Assembly: GCA_026399435.1 (NCBI GenBank)
Contig: JAPLQX010000044.1
Coordinates: 38,440-102,439 of the forward strand
Direction: 5' to 3'
DNA length: 64,000 nt
DNA from: Rhodocyclales bacterium
GTDB taxonomy: Bacteria; Pseudomonadota; Gammaproteobacteria; Burkholderiales; Rhodocyclaceae
The notes under the pieces are model-generated. The model ran no database searches, was not told the origin of the DNA, and worked only from the letters and a program-made list of their open reading frames with translations. Position 1 is the stretch's first letter. Every line of letters starts with the position of its first letter. Shown here one piece after another: positions 51,779-59,302 of the stretch. A program made the translations under genes and the position numbers.

Positions 51779-52459
51779 ATGCACATTGGAAGCTTGCTGG
51801 TTCTCGCGCTCGTGCTTGGCCATGGATCGGTCTCGGCGCAAAGCGCAGGCGCGCCGCCTTCGCTGTCGCCCGACGATGCTCGCGCGCAGCGTGTGAGGGC
51901 CAAGGCGCTCAAGGCCGAGGTGGAGCACAGATACGAAGTTGACAAGGCGGAATGCCAGAGCAGGGCCATTGCCATCAACTGCCTGAGTTCGGCGAAGGAG
52001 CGGCGCATCGACTCGCTGCATGAGGCGGATGCGCTCGAGCAAGCGGGGCGCAAGGCCGAACGTGAAGCACACACGCGGGAGGTCGCGGCCAAGGCCGCGA
52101 AGCGCGAAGCCGAGGCGTCAGCCGGCGAAGCCAAGCAGCGGGCGGATGTCGAACGTTATCGCGAGAAGGAGGTACAAAGGGCCGCCGAGCGCAAGGGAGA
52201 CCGGGTCGAGGAGGCAAAGAAACTCGAGAGCCGTCGCAGCAAGGCGGCGGCTGAACGGGCAGCGCGGCAAACGAAGCTCGCGGAGCGAAGCCAGGAAGAT
52301 GCGAAAAGGGCGCAAAAAGCGCCGGAGAATGCCAGGAAAAGTGCCGAGCGAAGACGGCAGCATGCCGAACGCATGAAAGTCATCGATGAGCGCGCGAGGA
52401 ACTATGCTGAAACGCTGAAGCAGCGGGAGGCCAGGCAGGCGGCAAGTCCAGCGAAGTGA
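51779..52459 (+). CDS. Exported Arg/Ala/Glu-rich coiled-coil protein
   Basis: A 226-residue protein with a signal peptide (about residues 1-20, ending VSAQ). The rest is almost wholly charged helix: repeated ARAAKREAE-like heptads from about residue 60 to the end, predicted as a long coiled coil. Two cysteines in KAECQSRAIAINCLSSAKER (Cys60 and Cys68 region) could form a disulfide. GGAAGGAG lies upstream of the start. I do not recognise a family with known function; a periplasmic spacer or cell-envelope role is possible. Confidence 0.75.
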   Translation: MHIGSLLVLALVLGHGSVSAQSAGAPPSLSPDDARAQRVRAKALKAEVEHRYEVDKAECQSRAIAINCLSSAKERRIDSLHEADALEQAGRKAEREAHTREVAAKAAKREAEASAGEAKQRADVERYREKEVQRAAERKGDRVEEAKKLESRRSKAAAERAARQTKLAERSQEDAKRAQKAPENARKSAERRRQHAERMKVIDERARNYAETLKQREARQAASPAK

Positions 52460-52535
52460 GCGCAGACCAGGAATCGTCAACCGCCGCGAAGGGCGGCTGA
52501 CGCTATCGACTCAACCCGGCGTCGAACCCAATCCC

Positions 52536-53537
52536 TTACATGCCTCCAAGCCGCTTGGCATACGAAACCGCGTAGGCGGGCGAGCGGAACTGAAGCACGG
52601 GATCCTTGGTCGGGGCAATGCCGTCGGCCATGGCCAGCGGATCAAAGTTGATGGGCTCGCATGCGGCGCCTTTTTGCGCCATGGCGGTCTTGATGGTCAG
52701 CGTGCCCACCTTCAGCTGTTTGCGTTCTTCCGGCCAGGCCAGTGTCGGATTGTCTTCGGGATCGCCGGCGACGCCGATGGTCAGCATCATGTCCCAGCGC
52801 ACCGGGCCTTGCTCAGCGCGACTGATCAGCGCCTGCTCGAGAAAGTTGGCGCCGGCGGTCTTGAGCTCGTCGTCGGTCAGACGCTTTTCACCATCCTGCG
52901 GGACGAAACGCCAGCGCACCAGCGTCGTCTGCTTTTTACTGTTGATGAACTTGAAGGTGTGGATGCCCCAGTAGGCGCTGTTGGCGTAACTGGTGGGCGG
53001 GTTGTTGGCGGCCAGGTATTCGGACTGGGCCAGGTTGTCCGGATGGCTGGCCTTGAACGCCTTCATCTTTTCCGGGTCGGGCTTGCCGGTGGCCGGGTCG
53101 GGCTGCAGGGCCAGCATCAGATCGAGGAAGGTCTGCGGGCTGGCGGCGCCGAAGATCGGCGTGTTGAGCATGGCCATGTGGTGCTGCTGGCCGCCCGGCA
53201 GCTTGAATTGCAGCGCCATGCCGCGCACGCTTTTTGCCGTATCGGGGGCCTTCGGGTTGCCGCCGGAAAGCGAAAAGCGGGCGATGACCGGCACCGGCTT
53301 TCCGGAAAACAAAGCAGAGCGGGTGTAGCGCGCCGCATCCTTGCTGCCGACGAATTCGCCGACCGCACAGCTGCCCTTGATGTGATTGCGGCGCTGACCC
53401 GGATTCACGCCGAAGACGCCTTCGATGGCGGTGACCACCTGGTCGGGCGCCACCTGGTTTTCCGCCGCCATGGCCAGCGGCGTGCCCAGGGCGAGCAGGC
53501 CGGCCAGCGCATAGTGCGGCAAAGTATTTTTTTGCAT
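52536..53537 (-). CDS. Exported catalase-family peroxidase (SrpA-like)
   Basis: Haem protein of the small catalase-related peroxidase group, 333 residues against about 480 or more for true catalases. A signal peptide (about 1-24) places it in the periplasm. The distal His is in RRNHIKGSC, and the proximal haem Tyr is in FRSPAYAVSYAKR near the C-terminus. The core RFSLSGGNPKAPD and GMALQFKLPGG match catalase. It lies 33 bases downstream of the anti-sigma gene, so it is likely a target and member of this ECF operon, protecting against peroxide. Confidence 0.88.
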   Translation of the reverse strand: MQKNTLPHYALAGLLALGTPLAMAAENQVAPDQVVTAIEGVFGVNPGQRRNHIKGSCAVGEFVGSKDAARYTRSALFSGKPVPVIARFSLSGGNPKAPDTAKSVRGMALQFKLPGGQQHHMAMLNTPIFGAASPQTFLDLMLALQPDPATGKPDPEKMKAFKASHPDNLAQSEYLAANNPPTSYANSAYWGIHTFKFINSKKQTTLVRWRFVPQDGEKRLTDDELKTAGANFLEQALISRAEQGPVRWDMMLTIGVAGDPEDNPTLAWPEERKQLKVGTLTIKTAMAQKGAACEPINFDPLAMADGIAPTKDPVLQFRSPAYAVSYAKRLGGM

Positions 53538-53555
53538 TGTTGGATTCCTTCTTCT

Positions 53556-53568
53556 GTTGGGGTTGGGG
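53556..53568 (-). promoter_or_regulatory. 13-base motif shared upstream of the catalase and COG4315 genes (copy 1)
   Basis: Read on the minus strand, CCCCAACCCCAAC ends 18 bases before the catalase start. The identical 13-mer occurs 10 bases before the COG4315 gene at 55251-55263. It could be a ribosome-binding or mRNA element common to the operon. Confidence 0.35.
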
Positions 53569-53570
53569 TG

Positions 53571-54374
53571 TTATTTGTGTTCGATCTGGTCGTAAACCGC
53601 CATCGCGACGCGGGCCAGTTTGCTCTTGTCGATCCCGGCCGAGAGGGCATAGCCGAACTTGCCGTCGACCCAGTAGAAGACATTGACCTGGCCTTCCTGC
53701 GCAAAGCGGAAAGCGGTGTCCTGGTTGGTTAAATTTTCGGTCGAAATGTAAAGCGTCAACCGTTGCCCCGTGGCGTCCTGGTACATGAACTGGGCAACGG
53801 GGCTGCTGTTGCCGGGCAACAGGCGGCCGCCGATCAGATCAAAGCCAAGTGGTCCCAGTGTTGGCGGACGCACCGGCGTGCCGATGCGCTTGGACAGCCA
53901 TGCGACGAGTTGCTCTTCCTGTTCGGCGCTGACTTCGACTGGGCGCCGCATATCGGGACTGAATACCGCGTGGGCCACCGCGGCCTGGCGGGGGAATGAT
54001 GCTCTGGCCAGATTCTCCGCCGGCGGGTAGCGGTCGTGCGCCATCCAGCCGCCAAGGCCGCTGACCAGCGCAACGACTATTCCTGCGGCGAAGCGCTGCA
54101 GCGACCAGCGGGCGAGGAACGGCTTCGGGGGGCGCTCGATCGCGGCGGCAGGCGGCGGCGATGCCAGCGCGCTCAGCTTCTCCGGCAGCGGCTCGTCGAG
54201 CACCGGATCGAACAGGGAGCGCAGGGCCTGCTTCTGCTCCCGATAGGCGCGGACGCGCTCGGCCTCCACCGGTTGGACGGCAAGGTAGTCCTCCACCTCG
54301 GCGCGCCGCGCTTCGGGCAGGGCCGCATCGACCCAGGCTTGCAGGTCGGATTCGGTGATCGGCAGCGCGCTCAT
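53571..54374 (-). CDS. Anti-sigma factor, single-pass membrane protein
   Basis: A 267-residue regulator. The cytoplasmic N-terminal part (about 1-90) has the zinc-less anti-sigma helix layout (ITESDLQAWVDAALPEARRAEVEDYL in parts). One membrane helix lies at about 92-110 (FAAGIVVALVSGLGGWMA), and a periplasmic domain of about 150 residues may sense redox signals. Its start overlaps the sigma gene stop by four bases, typical for a sigma/anti-sigma pair. Confidence 0.87.
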   Translation of the reverse strand: MSALPITESDLQAWVDAALPEARRAEVEDYLAVQPVEAERVRAYREQKQALRSLFDPVLDEPLPEKLSALASPPPAAAIERPPKPFLARWSLQRFAAGIVVALVSGLGGWMAHDRYPPAENLARASFPRQAAVAHAVFSPDMRRPVEVSAEQEEQLVAWLSKRIGTPVRPPTLGPLGFDLIGGRLLPGNSSPVAQFMYQDATGQRLTLYISTENLTNQDTAFRFAQEGQVNVFYWVDGKFGYALSAGIDKSKLARVAMAVYDQIEHK

Positions 54375-54871
54375 CGCACGACCCTCAGTCTGGCGTTTGC
54401 TTGCTCGCCGTTCATGATCAGGCGCAGTCTTTCCCGCCCGCGCGACAAGCGCGACATGACGGTGCCGATGGGGATGCCCAGCGTTGCGGCGATGTCTGCA
54501 TAGCTCATTTCTTCCAGGGCGACGAGCAGCAGGACTTCGCGCTGTTCGTCGGGTAGGTGGTTCAGGGCGGATTCGATATCCCTCAATTCCAGCTCGTCGG
54601 TTTGCGTGGGACGCGTCGGCAGTTCGAAGTCATCCTCGTCGATCGATTGTGTGCTCAGCCTTGGCCTGCGCAATTGATCGACCCGCAGGTTGTGCATGAT
54701 GCCGAACAGCCAGGCGCGCAGGTCGCTATCGGCCCGCCACTGATGAAGCCTGGACCAGCCCCGCTCCAGCGTGTCCTGCACCAGATCGTCGGCCGCCGCG
54801 CGATCGCCCAGCATCGCCCGCGCATAGCGGCGCAGGCGCGGAAGCTCGGCAAGGATCGCGCGGTTGTCCAC
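54371..54871 (-). CDS. ECF RNA polymerase sigma factor
   Basis: Group IV sigma factor of 166 residues. Region 2: LPRLRRYARAMLGDRAAADDLVQDTLERGW (in parts; the LVQDTL core at about 29-34) and RAWLFGIMHNL. Region 4: HLPDEQREVLLLVALEEMSYADIAATLGIPIGTVMSRLSRGRERL in parts. It follows the COG4315 gene by six bases and is coupled to the anti-sigma factor. A GGAAT-N17-CGTTAA promoter lies upstream of the operon, so autoregulation is likely. Confidence 0.93.
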   Translation of the reverse strand: MDNRAILAELPRLRRYARAMLGDRAAADDLVQDTLERGWSRLHQWRADSDLRAWLFGIMHNLRVDQLRRPRLSTQSIDEDDFELPTRPTQTDELELRDIESALNHLPDEQREVLLLVALEEMSYADIAATLGIPIGTVMSRLSRGRERLRLIMNGEQANARLRVVR

Positions 54872-54877
54872 GCCGGG

Positions 54878-55240
54878 TCAGGGTTTGGCGACGTGCCAGA
54901 CGCTGTTGAAGCCGTCGCCGGTCGTGTCGCCCGGCTTCTGGTCCTTGACCCAGTAATACAGCGGCTTGCCCTTCAGCGCCCACTGCTTCTTGCCGTCATC
55001 GCGGGTGATGATGCTGTAGTCGCCGCTGGCGGTATCGCTGTCCATGGCCATAAGCGGCGGCCAGTTGGCGGCGCAGGGGCCGTTGCAGGCGCTCTTGCCG
55101 CCGGCGTCCTTGTCGAAGGTATAGAGCGTCATGCCGTTGCCGCCGGTGACCATGCCGTTGGATACCATGGCCGGCGCGGCGGCATAGGCCGCCAGCGACA
55201 GGGATGCAAGCAGGGCGAGCGCGAGTTTATGAATTTTCAT
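54878..55240 (-). CDS. Exported COG4315-type protein
   Basis: Small periplasmic protein (120 residues) with a signal peptide (about residues 1-20, cleaved after AYA). It belongs to the COG4315 group: the motif YTFDKD (Tyr-x-Phe-x2-Asp) occurs near residue 42, then CNGPCAANWPPL with two Cys, then PLYYWVKDQKPGDTTGDG. Such proteins often accompany ECF sigma factors; the function is unknown, and a redox or metal role is guessed. The start is ATG 55240; an upstream extension has no signal sequence. Confidence 0.85.
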   Translation of the reverse strand: MKIHKLALALLASLSLAAYAAAPAMVSNGMVTGGNGMTLYTFDKDAGGKSACNGPCAANWPPLMAMDSDTASGDYSIITRDDGKKQWALKGKPLYYWVKDQKPGDTTGDGFNSVWHVAKP

Positions 55241-55250
55241 TTTGATCTCC

Positions 55251-55263
55251 GTTGGGGTTGGGG
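55251..55263 (-). promoter_or_regulatory. 13-base motif shared upstream of the catalase and COG4315 genes (copy 2)
   Basis: CCCCAACCCCAAC on the minus strand, 10 bases before the COG4315 start, with GGAG between. Identical to copy 1 at 53556-53568. Confidence 0.35.
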
Positions 55264-55277
55264 GTACTACTCCTGCA

Positions 55278-55305
55278 TTAACGGGGAGAAGCCTGCGCTT
55301 ATTCC
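55278..55305 (-). promoter_or_regulatory. Predicted ECF promoter of the COG4315-sigma-antisigma-catalase operon
   Basis: On the minus strand, GGAAT (55305-55301) is followed after 17 bases by CGTTAA (55283-55278). This fits the GGAA(C/T)-N16/17-CGTT pattern of many ECF sigma factors and gives a 5' leader of about 30 bases. Confidence 0.5.
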
Positions 55306-55331
55306 AGGCAGCGCAAAATAATTTCCCCGGC

Positions 55332-56174
55332 TCAGCCCGCGTCCGGATAGTCGGCACCCAGCGAAACCTCGCGCCACTTCTCCATTTCCGCGGAAAAGTC
55401 CTTGAGCTTCGCGGCGGTCAGGTCGTAGGCCGGTTTTCCCAGGATCAGATGCAGCGGTGGTTCCGGGGATTCGACGGCCTGAATGATTGCTTCCGCCCCG
55501 CGCACCGGGTCGCCTTGCTGGGTGCCGCTGTAGCTCTGCACCGCGGCACGGCGTGCGCCGGCCAGCTTGGCGTAGTCGGCGATGGCGTTCTTGGGTACCT
55601 TGAGCGAGCGGCCCGCCCAATCCGTGCGGAACGGCCCCGGTTCGACGATGGTGACCTTGATGCCGAGCGGCGCGGTTTCCTTCGCCAGCGCTTCGGACAG
55701 GCCCTCCACGGCGAACTTGGTGGCGTTGTAATAGCCGATGCCGGGGAATCCGATGAGGCCGCCCACGGATGAGACGTTGACGATGTGGCCCTGGCGGCGC
55801 GCCCGCATGCCGGGAAGCACCGCCCTGCTCATGTTGGCCAGCCCGAAAACATTCGTTTCGAACATGGCGCGGACTTCATCGTCCTCACCCTCCTCGAGTG
55901 CGGATAGGTAACCGTAGCCGGCGTTATTCACCAGCACGTCGATGCGTCCGAAGCGCTTTTCGGCTTGCGCGACGACGTCGGCGATCTGCTGCGGCACCGT
56001 GACGTCGAGCGCCGCGACCAGCGCATTGGGGTGCGCGGCGAATTCATCGAGGGTGGCCGGGTTGCGTGCCGTCACCACCACGCTGTTGCCGCGTTTGAGC
56101 AAAACGCGTGAGAGTTCGCGCCCGAAACCCGTCGAACAACCGGTGATGAGCCAGACCGCATTATTGGAGGTCAT
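55332..56174 (-). CDS. Short-chain dehydrogenase/reductase
   Basis: Classical SDR of 280 residues. The NAD(P) fold is WLITGCSTGFGRELSRVL (about 8-25; TGxxxGxG), NNAGYG at 86-91, the catalytic triad Ser in VSSVGGLIGF and YNATKFAVEG (Tyr-x3-Lys). It has the PGPFRTDW segment of the subgroup annotated as oxidoreductase/short-chain dehydrogenase with unknown substrate. Start ATG 56174 has AGGAG upstream; a 90-residue upstream extension lies in the hydrolase gene in another frame and is rejected. It follows the hydrolase gene by 28 bases. Confidence 0.9.
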   Translation of the reverse strand: MTSNNAVWLITGCSTGFGRELSRVLLKRGNSVVVTARNPATLDEFAAHPNALVAALDVTVPQQIADVVAQAEKRFGRIDVLVNNAGYGYLSALEEGEDDEVRAMFETNVFGLANMSRAVLPGMRARRQGHIVNVSSVGGLIGFPGIGYYNATKFAVEGLSEALAKETAPLGIKVTIVEPGPFRTDWAGRSLKVPKNAIADYAKLAGARRAAVQSYSGTQQGDPVRGAEAIIQAVESPEPPLHLILGKPAYDLTAAKLKDFSAEMEKWREVSLGADYPDAG

Positions 56175-56202
56175 GATCAACTCCTGTTTGGAAAGGGGCG
56201 CA

Positions 56203-57060
56203 CTATGCTTGGCCGGCGGCACGATCCAGCCAGGCGGTGACCAGCGGCCAGAGGGCGGTTTCGCTCTGCGGCTTGAAGAAGCCGAAATGGCCGATGCGCG
56301 GCAGGCTGTGTTGCGCCGCTTCGAGCACGCGGTAATCGACCGGCCGCTTGCGGTAGGCGCCATGCAGCATGCGCGAACCGTCTTCGAGCAGCAGTTCGTC
56401 ATCGGCGAAGGTGAGCGCGAGCACCGGAAAGTCCGCGCTGGCATAGGCTTCGCGCGCGCCGGGTTCGCCGGTCAGCAGATAGTCCGGCGTCAGGCACCAG
56501 CGCCGCCACTGGAACATCGCCCCCGTGGGAAGGTCGCCGATGACGCCCAGGCGCGCGCCGGGGAAGTAGCCGAAGATGGGGCAGAACACGGGTGCCAGTA
56601 CGTGCCACATCAGCGGCGCCGAGCGGCGGATGCGCGGCGTATTGTGGCGCATCGAACCGCTGCCGACGGCGATGTTGACCAGGCCGGCGAGGCGCTCGCG
56701 CGAAGGCAGCAGAGGCGCGACCTGGCCGCCGAAACTGTGGCCGACGACGAAGACGGGCCGCTGCAGGGACATCTCGCTGACCTCCTGCAGCAGGGCGTCG
56801 TAATCCTTGTTCAGCCAGTCGCTGAGGTTCGCTTTGAAGCGGCGCAACGAGCCGGTCAGCGATTCGCCGATACCGCGGTAATCGAAGGTCCACGCGGTGT
56901 AGCCGCGCGTCGCCAGATGGCGCGCGAACGGCTCATAGAAGGACTGCGGCACGGCCATCGCCGCGGCGATGATCACGTGTCCCTTAACCGGTCCGGCCGG
57001 GTCGAAACGGTAGGCGGCAAGCGGGTGGCCGTCTCTGGCGCTGAAGGTGACGCGCTTCAT
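56203..57060 (-). CDS. Alpha/beta hydrolase (serine aminopeptidase S33-like)
   Basis: Cytoplasmic alpha/beta hydrolase of 285 residues. The nucleophile elbow is VGHSFGGQ (Gly-His-Ser-Phe-Gly) with Ser at about 117; an Asp in the ALTFADDELL segment and the His of GHFGFF complete a likely triad. FDYRGIGES precedes the lid. Substrate unknown. It lies between the thioesterase (9 bases) and the SDR (28 bases), probably one transcript. Confidence 0.88.
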   Translation of the reverse strand: MKRVTFSARDGHPLAAYRFDPAGPVKGHVIIAAAMAVPQSFYEPFARHLATRGYTAWTFDYRGIGESLTGSLRRFKANLSDWLNKDYDALLQEVSEMSLQRPVFVVGHSFGGQVAPLLPSRERLAGLVNIAVGSGSMRHNTPRIRRSAPLMWHVLAPVFCPIFGYFPGARLGVIGDLPTGAMFQWRRWCLTPDYLLTGEPGAREAYASADFPVLALTFADDELLLEDGSRMLHGAYRKRPVDYRVLEAAQHSLPRIGHFGFFKPQSETALWPLVTAWLDRAAGQA

Positions 57061-57069
57061 GGATCGTCG

Positions 57070-57504
57070 TCAGTAGCGTATCGGCGTCGAAAGCACGGCC
57101 ATCGTGACACGCGCCACGCAAACCAGCTTGTCCGCTTCATCGTGGATGCGCACATCCCAGACATGGCTGCTGCGCCCAAGGTGCAAAGGACGCGCCACAC
57201 CGAAGACCCAGCCGCTTTCGACGGCGCGAATGTGGTTGGCATTGATTTCCTGGCCGACGCAATGAAACTTCGCGGGATCGACCACAAATGCGGCCGCCCA
57301 TGAACTCAGGGTTTCGGCCAGCACCATCGAGACGCCGCCGTGCAGGACGCCGGCCGGCTGCCGGGTGCGCTGATCGACGGGCATGCGCCCCTTGAGATAG
57401 TCGTCGCCGGCCTCGATCAGTTCGATGCCGAGGTGGCCATTGGCGCAGTTCTCACCGCGCCGGTTCGCTTCGTCCAGAGGAAAAGAGGTGTGCCAGATCG
57501 CCAT
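57070..57504 (-). CDS. Hotdog-fold acyl-CoA thioesterase (PaaI/YdiI type)
   Basis: A 144-residue hotdog thioesterase. The signature GVLHGGVSMVLAETLSSWAA holds the catalytic Glu, and the protein ends with DEADKLVCVARVTMAVLS. YdiI/MenI relatives hydrolyse DHNA-CoA and aryl-CoA esters; the substrate here is not fixed. The upstream gene of the thioesterase-hydrolase-SDR run on the minus strand. Confidence 0.88.
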   Translation of the reverse strand: MAIWHTSFPLDEANRRGENCANGHLGIELIEAGDDYLKGRMPVDQRTRQPAGVLHGGVSMVLAETLSSWAAAFVVDPAKFHCVGQEINANHIRAVESGWVFGVARPLHLGRSSHVWDVRIHDEADKLVCVARVTMAVLSTPIRY

Positions 57505-57678
57505 GTTTCAATTTTGATGCGGAAAGATTCGGCGAGAACTATACCGCACCACAGCCGGCAGCTTGCCCCGTGCCGTTTGCATCAAGTCGCCGATGACCGA
57601 TTAAACTGCGTCGAGCTTTTCGGCAATCGCCGCGCTGCGTGATGCTGCGGGCATTGCCGCCAACTGAAGGAGACCCCC

Positions 57679-57987
57679 ATGGTATTGCTCGAATTTTCGA
57701 TGGCGCCCTCCACCAAGGGCGAAAGCATGAGCCCCTATGTCGCACGCATCCTCGACATCATCGACAAGAGCGGCTTGCCCTACCAGCTCACGCCCATGGG
57801 CACCATCATCGAAGGCGAGTGGGATGAGGTCATGGCCGTCGTCACCGCCTGCTTCGAGGCGATGCAGACTGACTGCGACCGGATCGGCACCCACATCAAG
57901 ATCGACTACCGCGCCGGTTCCGGCAGCCGCATGAAATCGAAGATCGACGCCGTCGAAAAGAAACTCGGCCGCAAACTTGCGACCTGA
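57679..57987 (+). CDS. MTH1187-family thiamine-binding-type protein
   Basis: A 102-residue ferredoxin-like-fold protein of the MTH1187/YkoF-like family (MVLLEFSMAPSTKGESMSPYV in parts, YQLTPMGTIIEGEWDEV in parts, IKIDYRAGS). Family members bind thiamine or a related compound, and their physiological role is unclear. GAAGGAG lies upstream. No TPP riboswitch is visible in the leader. It stands alone on the plus strand. Confidence 0.88.
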   Translation: MVLLEFSMAPSTKGESMSPYVARILDIIDKSGLPYQLTPMGTIIEGEWDEVMAVVTACFEAMQTDCDRIGTHIKIDYRAGSGSRMKSKIDAVEKKLGRKLAT

Positions 57988-58017
57988 CCGGGGCAGTCGG
58001 GCGCTGCGAAAGATGCC

Positions 58018-58143
58018 TCAGTCTGGTGCGGTTGCACCACGCGAGTGCTTTCGATTCTTCCAGAACCAGTCCCAGGCCGCCTCGGCCAAGTACGGGAATA
58101 CGGAGCCACCCCCGACCAATACGAGAAGTTCAAGCGGAATCAT
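58018..58143 (-). CDS. 41-residue Trp-rich single-pass membrane ORF
   Basis: Minus-strand ATG 58143 to TGA 58018. A strong Shine-Dalgarno (CGGAGGG) lies eight bases upstream. The product begins MIPLELLVLVGGGSVFPYL, a hydrophobic helix, then AAWDWFWKNRKHSR, with three Trp at the membrane face and a basic tail. This is a plausible small membrane protein of unknown family. No neighbour on the same strand is close enough for a shared operon. Confidence 0.55.
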   Translation of the reverse strand: MIPLELLVLVGGGSVFPYLAEAAWDWFWKNRKHSRGATAPD

Positions 58144-58230
58144 TTCATTTCCCTCCGGTGAGCTTTACAGATTGCGCAGTGCACCATGCAATCGCCGTGC
58201 CATCCGGATTCCGGGCCGCTGACTACGGGA

Positions 58231-58287
58231 ATCGCCGTCCCACCAGCGCCGACTCCTGGCAAGGTGCAAGCCGCGCAAACCAATCCG
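58231..58287 (+). repeat. Imperfect direct repeat, unit 1 (before RraA-like gene)
   Basis: Opens ATCGCCGTCCC then GCGCCGACT and closes CCGCGCAAA-CC-AATCCG. It matches unit 2 at 59070-59128 with about 70% identity and one gap, so the two units bracket the RraA-like gene. Confidence 0.5.
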
Positions 58288-58341
58288 CAGCCGAGCCCTT
58301 ATAGTTGTCGCATTTCTAACCGCATTGCAGGAGGTTTTCCG

Positions 58342-59065
58342 ATGGGCACCGATCCACTACCGCTGGACCCCGAACTGGTCCGCGTGCTGTCCGGCGTCAC
58401 CACCGCCACGCTGACGACGGTCCTGCTGAAGAAGGGGCTGCGCAATGTGTGGATGCGCGGCGCGAAGCCACTGCAGCCTGACCAGCCGCGTCTGGTCGGC
58501 CGCGCCTTCACGCTGCGCTTCGTGCCGGCGAGGGAGGATCTGGCCACGCCGGCATCGTGGGGCGCGCCGATCTCCACGCGGGCGGCGATCGAAGCCATGC
58601 CTGCCGGCTGCATCGCGGTGGTGGACGCAATGGGCGTGGTTGACGCCGGCATCTTCGGCGACATCCTGTGTTCGCGCATGAAAATGCGCGGCGTCGCCGG
58701 GCTGGTCGCCGACGGCGTGATCCGCGATCTGGCCGGCGTGCTGGGCACGGGGCTGCCGGTGTGGTGCCAGGGCACTGCGGCCCCCCGCATCGGTGGCGGG
58801 ACTGACCTTCGTCGGCTGGCAGGAGCCGATCGGCTGCGGCGGCGTCGCAGTATTTCCAAACGACATCGTTGTGGTCGATGCCGACGGCGCCGTGCTGATC
58901 CCGGCCGCGTTGCTGGATGAGGTCATCCCCGCCGCCGTCGAGCAGGAAAGGCTGGAGGGATGGATCATTTCGCAGGTTGCCGCCGGCACGCCGCTACCCG
59001 GCCTGTACCCGCCCAATGAAGAAACCAGGGCTCGCTATGAGGCATGGGCGCGCACCGTTCGCTGA
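58342..59065 (+). pseudogene. RraA-like family protein gene with +1 frameshift at a C6 run
   Basis: The two parts together encode a complete RraA/HMG-aldolase-like protein of about 240 residues. The first part (from ATG 58342, CAGGAGG upstream) has VVDAMGVVDAGIFGDILCSRMKMRGVAGLVADGVIRD in pieces, with the Gly-Asp and Arg-Asp active-site positions. The frame is lost at CCCCCC, 58781-58786. The second part continues in the next frame with SVAGLTFVGWQEPIGCGG and ends ARYEAWARTVR at 59065. Dropping one C restores one frame. Sequencing error, real mutation or programmed slippage are all possible; functions of relatives include oxaloacetate decarboxylase or aldolase activity. Confidence 0.85.
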
Positions 59066-59069
59066 TGCA

Positions 59070-59128
59070 ATCGCTGTCCCGCCCGCGCCGACTTTTAGAA
59101 AATGGCGGAGGTCGCGCAAAGCAATTCG
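59070..59128 (+). repeat. Imperfect direct repeat, unit 2 (after RraA-like gene)
   Basis: Opens ATCGCTGTCCC then GCGCCGACT and closes TCGCGCAAAGCAATTCG. It begins five bases after the RraA-like stop codon. See unit 1 at 58231-58287. Confidence 0.5.
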
Positions 59129-59302
59129 ACTCGGACTCGTTCGCTTTCTGCGGTTGCCGGTCGCGGATCGGCCAAAACCCGCCACGCAACCGACGGATAA
59201 ATCATTGTTCTGAATGGCGCCTCAAAAGATTATGAGGAATCATCGCCGAGTCGCCGGTTTCAGTTTGGCCATTCGGCACGCGGACACCTGCGCTGTCCAC
59301 GA

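Larger units (their letters stand above)
57988..58341. other. 354-base intergenic region
   Basis: The gap between the MTH1187-type gene and the RraA-like gene. It holds a minus-strand 41-residue ORF (58018-58143), a direct-repeat unit (58231-58287), a further partial unit near 58185-58200, and the CAGGAGG ribosome site of the RraA-like gene. No other feature was recognised. Confidence 0.6.

Noticed and set aside
55332..56444. 370-residue version of the SDR with a 90-residue N-terminal extension
   Set aside because: The extension overlaps the hydrolase gene in another frame and puts the NAD(P) motif far from its usual place; ATG 56174 has AGGAG upstream.
57505..57678. TPP riboswitch before the MTH1187-type gene
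   Set aside because: I looked for the conserved THI-box elements and saw no CTGAGA/ACCTGA-type pair.
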